Source: Halosimplex salinum (GTDB lineage: Archaea; Halobacteriota; Halobacteria; Halobacteriales; Haloarculaceae). Taken from it: a stretch of DNA of 64,000 nucleotides. Below the pieces are notes generated by a model that saw only the letters and a program-made list of their open reading frames with translations, was not told where the DNA came from and searched no databases. A program made the position numbers and the translations under genes. The stretch lies in contig NZ_QWGG01000013.1 in the NCBI RefSeq assembly GCF_003730195.1, positions 62,001 to 126,000 of the forward strand, written 5' to 3'. Shown here piece after piece: positions 25,546 to 34,389 of the stretch (its first letter is position 1; every line of letters starts with the position of its first letter).

Positions 25546-26097
25546 ATGCGCGTCCGCGACTGGGAAGACATCCTGGAAGACGTCGTGGAGAGCGACGCCG
25601 ACCCCGGCGGCTGGCGCGCGGTCGGCGGCGACCGCGCGAACGGTATCGGGGAGGACCTCTACTTCGGACACCCCGGAGTCGGGGTGTTCCAGGTCAAGAC
25701 GTACGCGAAGAACCCCTACGAGGTCCAGGGGGTCGGCGCCGAGGTAGCCCGGAAGATCGACGACGACCTCGACCCGCTGTTCCCCGAAGAGCCGGGCGAC
25801 GGCGGGATGTTCGGCGTCCAGCAGCCGATGGAGGACGAGGAGGAGGCCGAGGACGCGGCCTCGCGTCTCGAAGGCGTCGTGCAGGCCCACGCCGACGCGC
25901 CGACGACGCCCGACGCCCTCTTCGAGGACGTGATGGACGCCCTCGAATCCCCGGCCTACGGTCCGATGGAGTACGACCAGTACGGCCGGCCCGAGTCCGT
26001 CGAGGACCTGGCGGACACGTTCGAGGAGGCCGAGGAACTGCTCGACTCCGAACTGGACGACCTCGTGGACGAGACCGTCGACCGGGGCTTCCAGTGA
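25546..26097 (+). CDS. uncharacterised conserved haloarchaeal protein
   Basis: A 183-residue acidic soluble protein. The N-terminal half has MRVRDWEDILEDVVESD, DLYFGHPGVGVFQVKTYAKNPYEVQGVGAEVARKI in consecutive blocks, and the C-terminal half is helical and Glu-rich. I do not recognise a fold or catalytic motif. It is the first of three plus-strand genes; its stop overlaps the next gene's GTG by 4 bp, so the set is an operon. It diverges from the DUF4129 cluster across about 165 bp. Confidence 0.75.
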   Translation: MRVRDWEDILEDVVESDADPGGWRAVGGDRANGIGEDLYFGHPGVGVFQVKTYAKNPYEVQGVGAEVARKIDDDLDPLFPEEPGDGGMFGVQQPMEDEEEAEDAASRLEGVVQAHADAPTTPDALFEDVMDALESPAYGPMEYDQYGRPESVEDLADTFEEAEELLDSELDDLVDETVDRGFQ

Positions 26098-26510
26098 CGG
26101 GCGCTACCGACCGGGTCCGGGAGTACTACGGCGCCCTCCGGGCCGGCGAGCCGCTCGCCCCCTTCTTCGCACCGGTCGACGACCTCGTCAAGTTCGGGGT
26201 ATCCGAGCGGCTCGTCGGCTACGAGGCGGTCGCCGACGGCCTCCGCGACCAGACGGAGACGACCACCGACTGGGCCGTGGAGAGCCACGACCTGCGAGTC
26301 ACCGAGCGCGAGCGACACGCCTGGTTCTCCGACCGCGTCTCGCTCTCGTGGACCGACACCGACCGGCGGATCCGCTTCGAGTTCGAGACGCGCTGGAGCG
26401 GGACGCTGGAACTGCGCGACGAGGACGAAGTGGCGGACCCCGAGTCCGACGACGGCGCAGGCACGTGGCAGTTCGTCGGCATGCACGTCAGCGCAGCGAG
26501 GGAGATCTGA
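26094..26510 (+). CDS. SnoaL/NTF2-like protein
   Basis: A 138-residue protein of the cone-shaped NTF2/SnoaL superfamily by its pattern: an N-terminal helix (VREYYGALRAGEPLAPFF), a helix (LRDQTETTTDW) and a series of long strands (DLRVTERERHAWFSDRVSLSW, RIRFEFETRWSGTLEL, WQFVGMHVS). Such domains bind or turn over small hydrophobic ligands; no catalytic pair is certain. It starts with GTG at 26094, coupled to the stop of the gene before. A 19-bp gap separates it from the next gene. Confidence 0.75.
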   Translation: MTGATDRVREYYGALRAGEPLAPFFAPVDDLVKFGVSERLVGYEAVADGLRDQTETTTDWAVESHDLRVTERERHAWFSDRVSLSWTDTDRRIRFEFETRWSGTLELRDEDEVADPESDDGAGTWQFVGMHVSAAREI

Positions 26511-26529
26511 TGCCCGGGGGTGGGCGTCG

Positions 26530-26889
26530 GTGGTAGATCCGATCTCCGCGGCCGAGCGCTCGACGTTCAACCGCCGGCTCAAAGCCGGTGTGACCGGGCT
26601 GGTCGGCGCGTCGGCGGGGCTGATCGCGCTCCAGATCGACGCGACGCTCCCCCAGACCGCCGGAGCGGTCGCGCTGGGGCTCGTGATCGGCTATCTGATG
26701 GCCCGGTTCGTCGTCCCGTCCGGGCCGTCGCCCGCCGACCGCCAGCGCGCCCGGAGAGCCCGAGAGAACCCCTTCGAGGACGACGAGGACGGGACGGACG
26801 GTGGAACCGACCGTCCGGGCGACGACGGCAACGGCGACGACGACAGTGACCGCACGCGCTCGCGTTCGAGCGACCGGGGCCGTCGCTGA
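26530..26889 (+). CDS. small membrane protein with charged tail
   Basis: A 119-residue protein with two membrane helices (about 18-33 and 43-60) and a hydrophilic tail rich in Asp, Arg, Gly and Ser. GTG at 26530 is the only sensible start and lies 20 bp after the preceding stop, so it is the third gene of the operon. No known family comes to mind. It may anchor or modulate the two soluble proteins encoded upstream, but this is context only. Confidence 0.65.
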   Translation: MVDPISAAERSTFNRRLKAGVTGLVGASAGLIALQIDATLPQTAGAVALGLVIGYLMARFVVPSGPSPADRQRARRARENPFEDDEDGTDGGTDRPGDDGNGDDDSDRTRSRSSDRGRR

Positions 26890-26921
26890 CGGATCGAGGC
26901 CGATCGAAAATCGTTCTCCGA

Positions 26922-27872
26922 CTACTCGCCGACGCGAGCGAGCCACAGCGCGGGGTCTTCGAGTTCGGCGTCGCTGGGGAGGTTGTTCGGGTCGTCCCAG
27001 ACGACCGACGCGCCCTCGATGCCGCGCTCGTCGGCGACGGCGTCGAAGAACGCTTTCCCGCGCTCGTACTGGCGGCGCTTCATCCCGAGGCCGAGCAGTC
27101 GGCGGATCACGCGGGCGACGGGGCCGCGACCGCGGCGACGTGCCTCTACCTTCTCGCGGAGGTCGGCGTACTCGTCGTCGAACGCGCGGTCCATGATCAG
27201 TTCGGCGTACCCCTCGACGGCGGTCATCGTCGTGTCGAGTTCCTTGAGCGCGTCGCGGTCCAGGTGACCGTCGCCGAGCGCCTCGACCGCGCCTTCCATC
27301 GTGGTCTCGAGGTGGTCCGAGAGCCACGGGGCCGCGCCGAACTCCGCGGCGTGTGCGATCTCGTGGAAGGCGATCCAGCGACGGAAGCGCTCGAAGTCGA
27401 CGTCGAGGTCGTTTGCGACCTTCTCGATGTTCGGGTGGACGAAGTAGAGGGCGTGGTCGTCGCCCTCCGCGAGGAGGAGCGGGTCGTACTGGCCGAGGAC
27501 GTTGTTCCCGAGGAACGCGAGCGCGACGCTCATCGTCCCGGTGTTGACGACGCGGCTGGCGCCGGGGAACATCGTCACCTGCTCCTCGAGCGGGCGCATG
27601 ACGCGCCGGAAGGTGGCGACGTTGGCGTCGATCCAGTGGTGGCGGTTCTGGATCTCGACCGCTTCCGGGAGGTCGAACTCGATAGCGGCGACCGAGCGGA
27701 CGCGGTCCCGGGCGTCGCGCACGTCGTCGGCGTAGCCGGTCTGCTCGGCCTCCGTGAGCGCGATCGACCCCGGGTCTGTCGAAGCCTTCGCGGCGTCGGC
27801 CACGGCGGTCCAGTCGACCGGCCCGTCGCCCGAGGCCGTCGTGACCGCCCGGACGCTCTCGTAAAGTCCCAT
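26922..27872 (-). CDS. zinc-dependent metalloprotease-like protein (DUF2342)
   Basis: A 316-residue soluble protein of the DUF2342 family, sometimes annotated as coenzyme F420 biosynthesis-associated because of gene neighbourhoods in Actinobacteria. It has a zincin motif HEIAH (170-174) in the context WIAFHEIAHAAEFGA, with a downstream Glu/His-rich helix that could supply the third ligand, and RHHWIDANVATFRRVM near the N-terminus. Peptidase activity is assumed from the motif. ATG at 27872 begins MGLYESV. No F420 genes are adjacent. Confidence 0.88.
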   Translation of the reverse strand: MGLYESVRAVTTASGDGPVDWTAVADAAKASTDPGSIALTEAEQTGYADDVRDARDRVRSVAAIEFDLPEAVEIQNRHHWIDANVATFRRVMRPLEEQVTMFPGASRVVNTGTMSVALAFLGNNVLGQYDPLLLAEGDDHALYFVHPNIEKVANDLDVDFERFRRWIAFHEIAHAAEFGAAPWLSDHLETTMEGAVEALGDGHLDRDALKELDTTMTAVEGYAELIMDRAFDDEYADLREKVEARRRGRGPVARVIRRLLGLGMKRRQYERGKAFFDAVADERGIEGASVVWDDPNNLPSDAELEDPALWLARVGE

Positions 27873-27932
27873 ACCGGAGTCAAGTGACCCGGCGGGAAAT
27901 GCCTTCTCCCCACCGTTGAGCGGGCCGGGGAG

Positions 27933-27950
27933 CGGGCCGCGAGCGGCCCG
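27933..27950. terminator. GC-rich hairpin after the 87-residue membrane protein gene
   Basis: Perfect 8-bp arms CGGGCCGC and GCGGCCCG flank a 2-base loop. It lies between two minus-strand genes, just past the stop at 27963. No T tract follows, so it may be a transcript-end stem or only a stable repeat. Confidence 0.35.
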
Positions 27951-27962
27951 TCACTCCCCCGA

Positions 27963-28226
27963 TCACTCCTCGACGACCGGTTCGCCCGAGCCGCCGAGGA
28001 TCCGCCGCAGGACGACGGTGAGCAGGATGAGGCCCACGAACGCGAAGACGATACCGAACGGTCCGGGCCGGCCGCTGTCGGTCGCATCCGCCTCGTCGCT
28101 CTCGTCGCCGCCGAAGGAGAATGCGCTGGTGGCCTCGTCGGCCGGTCCTCCCTCGCCGCTGTTCGGGGCGTTGGCGGTGAACTGTGCGTCGTCCAGGTGC
28201 ACCTCGAAAATCGTAAGATCGACCAT
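27963..28226 (-). CDS. small single-pass membrane protein
   Basis: An 87-residue protein: an N-terminal segment MVDLTIFEVHLDDAQFTANA, an acidic linker (GGDESDEADATDSG) and one C-terminal helix (FGIVFAFVGLILLTVVLRR) with a short tail. The helix position suggests a tail-anchored or type I arrangement. ATG at 28226 is divergent from the enolase-superfamily gene by 126 bp. I do not recognise a named family. Confidence 0.65.
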   Translation of the reverse strand: MVDLTIFEVHLDDAQFTANAPNSGEGGPADEATSAFSFGGDESDEADATDSGRPGPFGIVFAFVGLILLTVVLRRILGGSGEPVVEE

Positions 28227-28352
28227 ATGTCCTCTTCGGCGACAGGCCGGAAAGGGGTTTCGGCGGGACCCGTGACCCCTTCGCGAGATCGGAACCGGCG
28301 CTGTCCGCCGACACCCTGCCCATTCTTCCCCGTGGGAGGCGACGGCGACGGT

Positions 28353-29528
28353 ATGGCACCGGAGATCACGAAGATAGAGAGCATCGAGTTCGCCTACGAG
28401 ATCCCGGACGTGGGCACCGACCACCACGGGTTCAACCTCGTCTACGAACCCGGGAGCGTGACCGAGCGGAAACTGTTCGCGGTCACCGTGCACACCGACG
28501 AGGGGATCACCGGCGAGTACGTCGGCGGGAACTCCCCCGGCGCCGCCCAGATCAACACCTTCGCCGACTACCTCGTCGGGAAGAACCCGCTGGAGCGGGA
28601 GAAACACTGGTCGGAGATCAAACGCGCCCTCCGCAAGTACGATCGCATGGGCATCGGTCCGATCGACATCGCGCTCTGGGACTTCGCGGGCAAGTACTAC
28701 GACGCGCCGATCCACGAACTGCTCGGCACGTACCGCGAGCGCATCCCCGCGTACGCGTCGACCTACCACGGCGACGAGAACGGCGGGCTCGAAACGCCCG
28801 AGGACTTCGCCGACTTCGCCGAGGAGTGCCTGGAGATGGGGTACGACGCGTTCAAGATCCACGGCTGGGGCGGGAGCGACGGCTCCCGCGACCTCGACCG
28901 CGAGGTCGACGCGGTACACGCCGTCGGCGAGCGCGTCGGCGACGAGATGGACCTGATGCACGACCCCGCCTGCGAACTGGAGACGCTCGCCGACGCGCTC
29001 AAACTCGGCCGCGCGCTCGACGAGGAGGGGTTCTACTGGTACGAGGACCCCTACCGCGACGGCGGCATCTCCCAGCACGCCCACCGGAAGCTCCGCCAGC
29101 AGCTCGACACGCCCATCCTCCAGACCGAGCACGTCCGCGGGCTCGAACCGTTCACGGACTTCATCGACGCCGAGTCGACGGACTTCGTTCGCGCCGACCC
29201 CGAGTACGACGGCGGGATCACCGGCGCGATGAAGCGCGCCCGCGTCGCCGAGGGCCACGGTCTCGACGTGGAGTTCCACGCGCCCGGCCCCGCACAGCGC
29301 CACTGCATCGCCGCGACCCGCAACAGCAACTACTACGAACTCGCGCTGGTCCACCCCGACTGCCCGAACACCCAGCCGCCGGTGTACGAGGGCGACTACT
29401 CGGACATGATCGACACCATCGACGACGACGGCACCGTCGGCTTGCCGGAGGGGCCGGGCCTCGGCGTCGACTACGACTGGGACTTCATCGAGGCGAACGC
29501 GACCGGAAGCGTCCACACGTACGAGTAG
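28353..29528 (+). CDS. enolase-superfamily sugar-acid dehydratase (mandelate racemase/muconate lactonising type)
   Basis: A 391-residue enzyme of the enolase superfamily. A capping domain (1-130) precedes a barrel with FKIHGWGG (Lys of the second strand), MHDPACELE, FYWYEDPYRDGG and TEHVRG as metal-binding acidic positions, and HAPGPAQRH near the end. These enzymes abstract an alpha proton from a carboxylate, commonly dehydrating a sugar acid. The motif is KIH rather than KxK, so the exact subgroup is open. Nearby oxidoreductase and amidohydrolase genes support carbohydrate-acid metabolism. ATG at 28353 has GGGAGG about 15 bp upstream. Confidence 0.85.
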   Translation: MAPEITKIESIEFAYEIPDVGTDHHGFNLVYEPGSVTERKLFAVTVHTDEGITGEYVGGNSPGAAQINTFADYLVGKNPLEREKHWSEIKRALRKYDRMGIGPIDIALWDFAGKYYDAPIHELLGTYRERIPAYASTYHGDENGGLETPEDFADFAEECLEMGYDAFKIHGWGGSDGSRDLDREVDAVHAVGERVGDEMDLMHDPACELETLADALKLGRALDEEGFYWYEDPYRDGGISQHAHRKLRQQLDTPILQTEHVRGLEPFTDFIDAESTDFVRADPEYDGGITGAMKRARVAEGHGLDVEFHAPGPAQRHCIAATRNSNYYELALVHPDCPNTQPPVYEGDYSDMIDTIDDDGTVGLPEGPGLGVDYDWDFIEANATGSVHTYE

Positions 29529-29533
29529 CGCCC

Positions 29534-30040
29534 TCAGAACCCGGTGTCTTCGTCCCGCGGCCGCGTTATCTCGACCGGGAACGAGCACTCGGCGGTCCGG
29601 TCGAACATCGCGACGGAGACGTTCACCCGCTCGGGCAGGCTGTGGCGGAGCGCCCGGCTTGTGGGACCGGTCAGCGGGGCGTCGCGGACCACGATCCGGT
29701 CGAAGCCGCCCGTCCATCTGACGCCGCTGTCGCCGGTCGTGAACCGTCGGTCGAGCGACGATTTCAGCCGGTCCGTGGCGGCGTCTTTCCCGTACCAGCA
29801 GGCGAACTCGTCGAACGGCTCGAACACCTGTTCGCTCCCGCTCGCCGACGTCCAGAACCGGACGGTGTCGTTCTCCGGGAAGTAGTGAGCGGGACCGAAC
29901 TCCTCCGGGTCCGGTTCGTGGTCGACGTGGACGGTGTCGCCGACCGACTGGACCGTCGTCGGCCAGAAGCCGATCAGGACGAACACGACGACGAGTATCG
30001 GGACCGCGACGACGAGCAGCCTGCCGGTCCTCCCGAGCAC
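29534..30040 (-). CDS. membrane-anchored extracytoplasmic protein
   Basis: A 168-residue protein with one N-terminal anchor helix (LLVVAVPILVVVFVLIGFWP) and an extracytoplasmic domain containing the pattern VHVDHEPDPEEFGPAHYFPE and FDEFACWYGKDAA. No family is recognised. The start is placed at GTG 30040, about 29 bp after AAAGCATTTTGT (30075-30064), consistent with a leaderless transcript. The frame also extends further upstream without support. It sits between the enolase-superfamily and oxidoreductase genes, but on the other strand. Confidence 0.6.
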   Translation of the reverse strand: MLGRTGRLLVVAVPILVVVFVLIGFWPTTVQSVGDTVHVDHEPDPEEFGPAHYFPENDTVRFWTSASGSEQVFEPFDEFACWYGKDAATDRLKSSLDRRFTTGDSGVRWTGGFDRIVVRDAPLTGPTSRALRHSLPERVNVSVAMFDRTAECSFPVEITRPRDEDTGF

Positions 30041-30172
30041 GCGCCGCTGTTCCGACGGAATCGACAAAATGCTTTGGCCGCGGCTACGAGTGGCTTCGAG
30101 CGGGCGCTCGGGACGCGCTGACCTGCCGGCCGTCGGGGAACCTCCAAGACCCCCCCGCTTCATGCGGTAGGT

Positions 30173-31279
30173 ATGGCGACATATCGCGCGGGCATCATCG
30201 GTGCCGGTGGCATCGCCGGCCTGGGTATCCTCGGGATGCACGACGAGGAGGACATCGGACGGAAGAAGTTCACTGCGAGCCACGCCGGCGGGTACGAGGC
30301 GACCGACGAGATCGAACTCGTCGCCGTCGCGGACGTGGACGAGGAGAAACTCGACCGTTTCGGCGAGGCGTGGGACCTCCCGCCGGACCGCAGATACGTG
30401 GGTCACGAGGCCATGCTGGAGTCCGAGGACCTCGACGCGGTGTCGGTGTGTACGCCCTCGTATCTCCACCACGGCCACGTCGTCGACGCCGCTCGCTCCG
30501 CGGCCGACCCGGACGTGATCTGGTGCGAGAAGCCCATCGCCGCGTCGGTGACCGACGCCGAGGAGATGGTCGCGGTGTGCGACGAGACGGACACCGAGCT
30601 TCTGGTGAACCACTCCTTCCGGTTCACCGAGAAACAGCGACGGCTCCGCGAACTCGTCCGCGACGAGGGAATCCTCGGCGACGTCCACTCGATCAGCACC
30701 CAGTTCCGCATGGAGCTACTGCGCAACTCGACGCACCTGCTGGACATGCTCGTCGACTTCCTCGACGCCCGTGCGGAGCGGGTGTCCGGGTACATCACCG
30801 GCGAGAACGAGGCCGTGGATTCGCTCGATGCGGGCGAGCACGTGGACGACGCGGGCGGTGGCGGGTTCGTCGTCATGGACGACGGGACGTTCGTGACCGT
30901 CGACTGCACCGTCCCGCGGGCGGACTCCTCGATGACGCTCCAGTTCGTCGGGAACGAGGGCAAACTCTACCTCAACAACGACGACGGCGAGTGGCGCTAC
31001 TGGCGCCTCGAAGACGGTGACCACGTCGAAGAGGACCTCGCCGAGTACGGTATCGAGGGCGCCTGGACGTGGGAGGACGACTACGAGCGCGCGTTCCCGA
31101 ACGCCGCCCGGCACATCGAAGCTCTCCTGGACGGCACAGCCGAGAACCGCTCGACCGGTCGCGAAGCGACGCGCTCGCTGGAGATCATCGTCGGGTTCTA
31201 CGTCTCGCACTACACCGGCGGACAGGTGTCCGTCCCGTTCGACCGCCCCCTCAGAGACGTCGAGATCACCTCCTGGTGA
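30173..31279 (+). CDS. Gfo/Idh/MocA-family oxidoreductase
   Basis: A 368-residue NAD(P)-dependent dehydrogenase-like protein. The Rossmann motif GIIGAGGIAG (7-16) is followed by the family's signature WCEKPIA (Lys about 118) and VNHSFRF. The C-terminal domain has the usual open beta-sheet pattern. Members oxidise sugars, inositols or related compounds. The amidohydrolase gene starts 12 bp after its stop with its own ribosome-binding site, so the two form an operon. Substrate unknown; a role with the nearby sugar-acid dehydratase is plausible. Confidence 0.9.
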   Translation: MATYRAGIIGAGGIAGLGILGMHDEEDIGRKKFTASHAGGYEATDEIELVAVADVDEEKLDRFGEAWDLPPDRRYVGHEAMLESEDLDAVSVCTPSYLHHGHVVDAARSAADPDVIWCEKPIAASVTDAEEMVAVCDETDTELLVNHSFRFTEKQRRLRELVRDEGILGDVHSISTQFRMELLRNSTHLLDMLVDFLDARAERVSGYITGENEAVDSLDAGEHVDDAGGGGFVVMDDGTFVTVDCTVPRADSSMTLQFVGNEGKLYLNNDDGEWRYWRLEDGDHVEEDLAEYGIEGAWTWEDDYERAFPNAARHIEALLDGTAENRSTGREATRSLEIIVGFYVSHYTGGQVSVPFDRPLRDVEITSW

Positions 31280-31291
31280 GGTGCGAGGAGG

Positions 31292-32230
31292 ATGCTGATC
31301 GACACGCACACGCACGCGTGGGGCGCCGACACGGCGGAACTCCCGTGGACCGAGTCGCTCCTCCCGCCTGGTTGGGACGGGCCGTACACCCACGAGGCCC
31401 TCGTGGCGGACATGGACCGAGTCGGCGTCGACGAGGCGGTCGTCGTGTCGACGCCGCTGTACGGCCGCGGGCCGCGCGCGAACGAGTATACGATGCGGAG
31501 CATCGAGGCCCACCCCGACCGGCTCTACGGCGTCGGCCACACGCACTACTTCGCGCCGGGCGAGGGGCGAACGCCCGCCGATCCGGAGGCGCTCCGGGAG
31601 CGAGTCCGGCAGGTCGTCGGCCACGAGCGGATGCTCGGCGTCCGGTTCTACGCGGCGCTCGCGTACGACGAGACGCCGACCGAACTCGACCGAACCGGCG
31701 ACTGGATCACCGACGACGCGCTCTCTCCGGTGTTCGAGGAACTCGCCGCACGGGACGCCTGCCTGTACGTCTTTCCGAAGGCCGAACAGCTCGGATACGT
31801 CGCCGACGTGGCCGACGAGTACCCGGATCTATCGGTCGTCGTCGACCACGCGGGCTATCCCGACGCGCGGACCGACCCCGAGGAAGCGCCGTGGACGGCG
31901 TTCGAGGCGGTCGCCGACCGTTCGAACACCTACGTCAAGGTGAGTTCGCTTCCGCGGTCGGCCGCCGAAGCGGGGTCGAACGGCGGCCACTCCGGGGGCT
32001 CGCCCGGCGGGGAGTTCCCGTATCCGAACCTCCACGGGTACGTCCGGGCGCTCCTGGAGTGGTTCGGGCCGGAGCGGCTCCTGCTCGGATCGGACTACCC
32101 GTGGATGGACGAGTGGGCCGACTACGAGTCGTGTCTGCGGTGGGTCGACCACGTCGACTGGCTGTCGTCGCGGGACGCGGCGTGGCTCAGGTACCGGGCG
32201 TTCGATCGACTGCACGGCGTCTCGCGGTAG
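31292..32230 (+). CDS. amidohydrolase-family (COG3618-like) hydrolase
   Basis: A 312-residue TIM-barrel hydrolase. DTHTHAWG near the N-terminus is the two-His metal motif, VVVDHAGYPD and LLGSDYPWMD give later ligands. This is the Amidohydrolase_2 group, which includes lactonases such as fuconolactonase and 2-pyrone-4,6-dicarboxylate hydrolase. GAGGAGG abuts the ATG at 31292 and decides the start. With the oxidoreductase before it, a dehydrogenase/lactonase pair for a sugar is a natural reading: oxidise to a lactone, then hydrolyse. That is inference. Confidence 0.87.
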   Translation: MLIDTHTHAWGADTAELPWTESLLPPGWDGPYTHEALVADMDRVGVDEAVVVSTPLYGRGPRANEYTMRSIEAHPDRLYGVGHTHYFAPGEGRTPADPEALRERVRQVVGHERMLGVRFYAALAYDETPTELDRTGDWITDDALSPVFEELAARDACLYVFPKAEQLGYVADVADEYPDLSVVVDHAGYPDARTDPEEAPWTAFEAVADRSNTYVKVSSLPRSAAEAGSNGGHSGGSPGGEFPYPNLHGYVRALLEWFGPERLLLGSDYPWMDEWADYESCLRWVDHVDWLSSRDAAWLRYRAFDRLHGVSR

Positions 32231-32294
32231 CCTGGTTCAGGAACCTCCCGATCAGCGAATGTGTCCTGTACGCGCCGAACGGAGTGGACCTCAC

Positions 32295-32684
32295 CTACGT
32301 TCTCAGGTTCGTAACCTGCATCGCGTCTTCGAGGGCGTCCGTCTGGAAGTCGGCGTCCGCTACGACGAGTTCGTCGCCCGTAGATCGGGCGGTTGCGGCG
32401 ACGAGCAAGTCCACTGTTGCCAACCGTTCGCCATCGTCTATCAGTTCGTCCTGTAACCTCGCCGCCTCGATCGCGATAGATTCGTTGAGTTCGATAGCCT
32501 GGACTCCCGCAAAATCCTGACGGACACCGCCGATGTCGGTGTTATCACTCCCCAGTCGACCATTGAGTACCTCGAACACGCATACTGTGGAGGTAAGCCA
32601 CGGCTCCCGCCCCTCGATATACTCGCGAACGGTGCTATCGTCCCGGAGATACTGGATAATCGTCGACGTGTCGAGGAACGTCAT
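32295..32684 (-). CDS. vapC: VapC-type PIN-domain ribonuclease toxin
   Basis: A 129-residue PIN-domain protein with the acidic active-site set: D5 (MTFLDTSTII), E38 (VFEVLN), D92 (ATVDLLVAA) and D110/D112 (VADADF). VapC toxins cleave RNA, usually tRNA or rRNA, unless bound by VapB. Its ATG overlaps the stop of the antitoxin gene (ATGA), the standard toxin-antitoxin arrangement. Length and motifs are complete, so the toxin looks intact. Confidence 0.92.
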   Translation of the reverse strand: MTFLDTSTIIQYLRDDSTVREYIEGREPWLTSTVCVFEVLNGRLGSDNTDIGGVRQDFAGVQAIELNESIAIEAARLQDELIDDGERLATVDLLVAATARSTGDELVVADADFQTDALEDAMQVTNLRT

Positions 32685-32881
32685 TCGTCGGGCCGCTCCC
32701 TGCCGTCACGGAGCCGCTCCATCGCCTCTTCTGCCTCCTCGTCTGTCCATACACCGGGCGTCATGGGTTTCTCCTCGCTCGTGATTCGTCTGAGAAACTC
32801 GTCCCATGTCTCGTCGTCGCGTTTCAGACCATCGAGGCGGTCCTTCGTCTCCGAATCCACCGGGATCGAGGTTCGACTCAT
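32681..32881 (-). CDS. vapB: VapB-type antitoxin
   Basis: A 66-residue protein. The N-terminus (MSRTSIPVDSETKDRLDGLK) has the ribbon-helix-helix pattern, followed by WDEFLRRIT and an acidic C-terminus that would wrap the toxin. It is the first gene of the pair and overlaps vapC by 4 bp. The ATG is at 32881. A perfect palindrome lies just upstream and is a candidate operator for autoregulation. Confidence 0.88.
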   Translation of the reverse strand: MSRTSIPVDSETKDRLDGLKRDDETWDEFLRRITSEEKPMTPGVWTDEEAEEAMERLRDGRERPDE

Positions 32882-32902
32882 ATGAATTTATGATGAATTC
32901 AT
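32882..32902 (-). promoter_or_regulatory. candidate vapBC operator
   Basis: A perfect 10-bp palindrome ATGAATTCAT at 32893-32902, with an extra half-site ATGAATT at 32882-32888 one base upstream of the vapB start codon. The two ATGAATT copies begin 11 bp apart, about one helical turn. The position suits repression by the antitoxin complex. Confidence 0.5.
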
Positions 32903-33039
32903 CGCGGAAAAGGGTTTGCCGGGCGAGCATCGGATCCTTACCGCGGCTGATCCGATCGATCCTTCGACGCCGACACGAACGCTGTCTGTGTCGATTCGGC
33001 ACCCGCACGTTTCAAGGCGATTCGGGAGTAGGTGGCCCC

Positions 33040-34107
33040 ATGGACGACACGCGCCGCGAATTTCTGGACGACCTGCTCTCGACCGCGAGCCCCTCGGGCT
33101 ACGAGGTGCCGGGTCAGCGGATCTGGATCGACTACGTCGAAGCGTTCGCCGACGACGTACAGACCGACGAGTACGGCAACGCCGTCGCCGTCCACGAGGG
33201 GAGCGACGACTGCGACGTATCGGTCGCGTTCGCGGGCCACGGCGACGAGATCGGATTCATCGTCCGCGATGTCACCGACGACGGCTTCCTCTCGATCGGG
33301 CGGGTCGGCGGCTCCGACAAGACCGTCGTGCCGGGACAGCACGTGACGGTTCACACCGACGACGGTCCGATCGACGGCGTCGTCGGACAGACGGCGATCC
33401 ACATCCGGGATTCCGACGACGACGAGGCGCCGGACATCGCCAGACAGCACGTCGACATCGGCGTCGAGGAGGGCGAAACGGCCGAGGAACTCGTCGAGGT
33501 GGGCGACCCCGTGACCTTCACCCAGCGGGTGCGAGAGCTCGAAGACGGGCGCCTGACCGCGCGGGGGATGGACAACCGCGTGGGGATCTGGGCGGCGGCA
33601 GAGGGGCTGCGTCGGGCCGTCGAGGCCGGCGCCGACGCGACGGTGTACGCCGTCAGCACCGTCCAGGAGGAGGTCGGACTGCAGGGCGCCCGGATGGTCG
33701 GGTTCGACCTGGACCCCGACGCCGTGGTCGCCTGCGACGTGACTCACGCGACGGACTCGCCGGGCGTGCCGGGGGAGAAATCCACCGGCGTCGAACTCGG
33801 CGAGGGGCCGGTCGTGGCGCGGGGGAGCGCGAACCACCCGGCGCTCGTGGCGGCGGTCCGTGACGTGGCCGCCGAGGCGGACCTGGACGTACAGCTACAG
33901 GCGACCGGGAGCCGGACGGGGACGGACGCAGACGCGTTCTACACGGCGCGAGGCGGGACGCCGACGCTCAGTCTCGGGCTCCCCAACCGGTACATGCACA
34001 CGCCGGTCGAGGTGATCGACGCGGCGGACCTGGACGAGATGGCGGACCTGCTGGGCGCGCTGGGCGAGCGCGCCGAGGCGTTCGCGCCGTTCGGTGTAGA
34101 CCTCTGA
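33040..34107 (+). CDS. M42-family metallopeptidase
   Basis: A 355-residue aminopeptidase of the M42 (endoglucanase M/FrvX) family. Visible motifs are [10 protein letters not shown] (metal His-x-Asp), [12 protein letters not shown] (bridging Asp), [10 protein letters not shown] (catalytic and metal Glu), HATD, and [10 protein letters not shown] (last metal His). These enzymes are large cytoplasmic oligomers that trim peptides. The start is ATG 33040, where conserved sequence begins ([13 protein letters not shown]). It is transcribed alone between vapBC and lsm. Confidence 0.93.
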   Translation: MDDTRREFLDDLLSTASPSGYEVPGQRIWIDYVEAFADDVQTDEYGNAVAVHEGSDDCDVSVAFAGHGDEIGFIVRDVTDDGFLSIGRVGGSDKTVVPGQHVTVHTDDGPIDGVVGQTAIHIRDSDDDEAPDIARQHVDIGVEEGETAEELVEVGDPVTFTQRVRELEDGRLTARGMDNRVGIWAAAEGLRRAVEAGADATVYAVSTVQEEVGLQGARMVGFDLDPDAVVACDVTHATDSPGVPGEKSTGVELGEGPVVARGSANHPALVAAVRDVAAEADLDVQLQATGSRTGTDADAFYTARGGTPTLSLGLPNRYMHTPVEVIDAADLDEMADLLGALGERAEAFAPFGVDL

Positions 34108-34203
34108 GTGCGGGCGGAGTCGCGGGACCGGACCGCCGTCCGGGGCGGACACGCCGATTGGGCAAGCGGTACGTTTATGCACACGACGACAGGCAGTCTG
34201 GGT

Positions 34204-34389
34204 ATGAGTGGACGACCGCTGGACGTGCTGGAGGCGTCGCTCGGCGAGGAGGTCACGGTCCGACTCAAGGGCGGCGAGGAGTACGTCGGCGACCTCTCGG
34301 GCTACGACCAGCACATGAATCTGGTCCTCGAAGGCGACCAAGACACAACGATTATACGCGGCGACAACGTCGTCTCGATCAACCCATGA
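34204..34389 (+). CDS. lsm: LSm (Sm-like archaeal) RNA-binding protein
   Basis: A 61-residue Sm-fold protein with Sm1 ([28 protein letters not shown] in consecutive pieces) and Sm2 ([10 protein letters not shown]). It would form a ring that binds U-rich RNA. CGTTTATGC at 34172-34180 lies about 28 bp before the ATG at 34204, consistent with a leaderless start. The stop overlaps the L37e start by 4 bp. Linkage of lsm and rpl37e is widely conserved in archaea. Confidence 0.95.
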   Translation: MSGRPLDVLEASLGEEVTVRLKGGEEYVGDLSGYDQHMNLVLEGDQDTTIIRGDNVVSINP

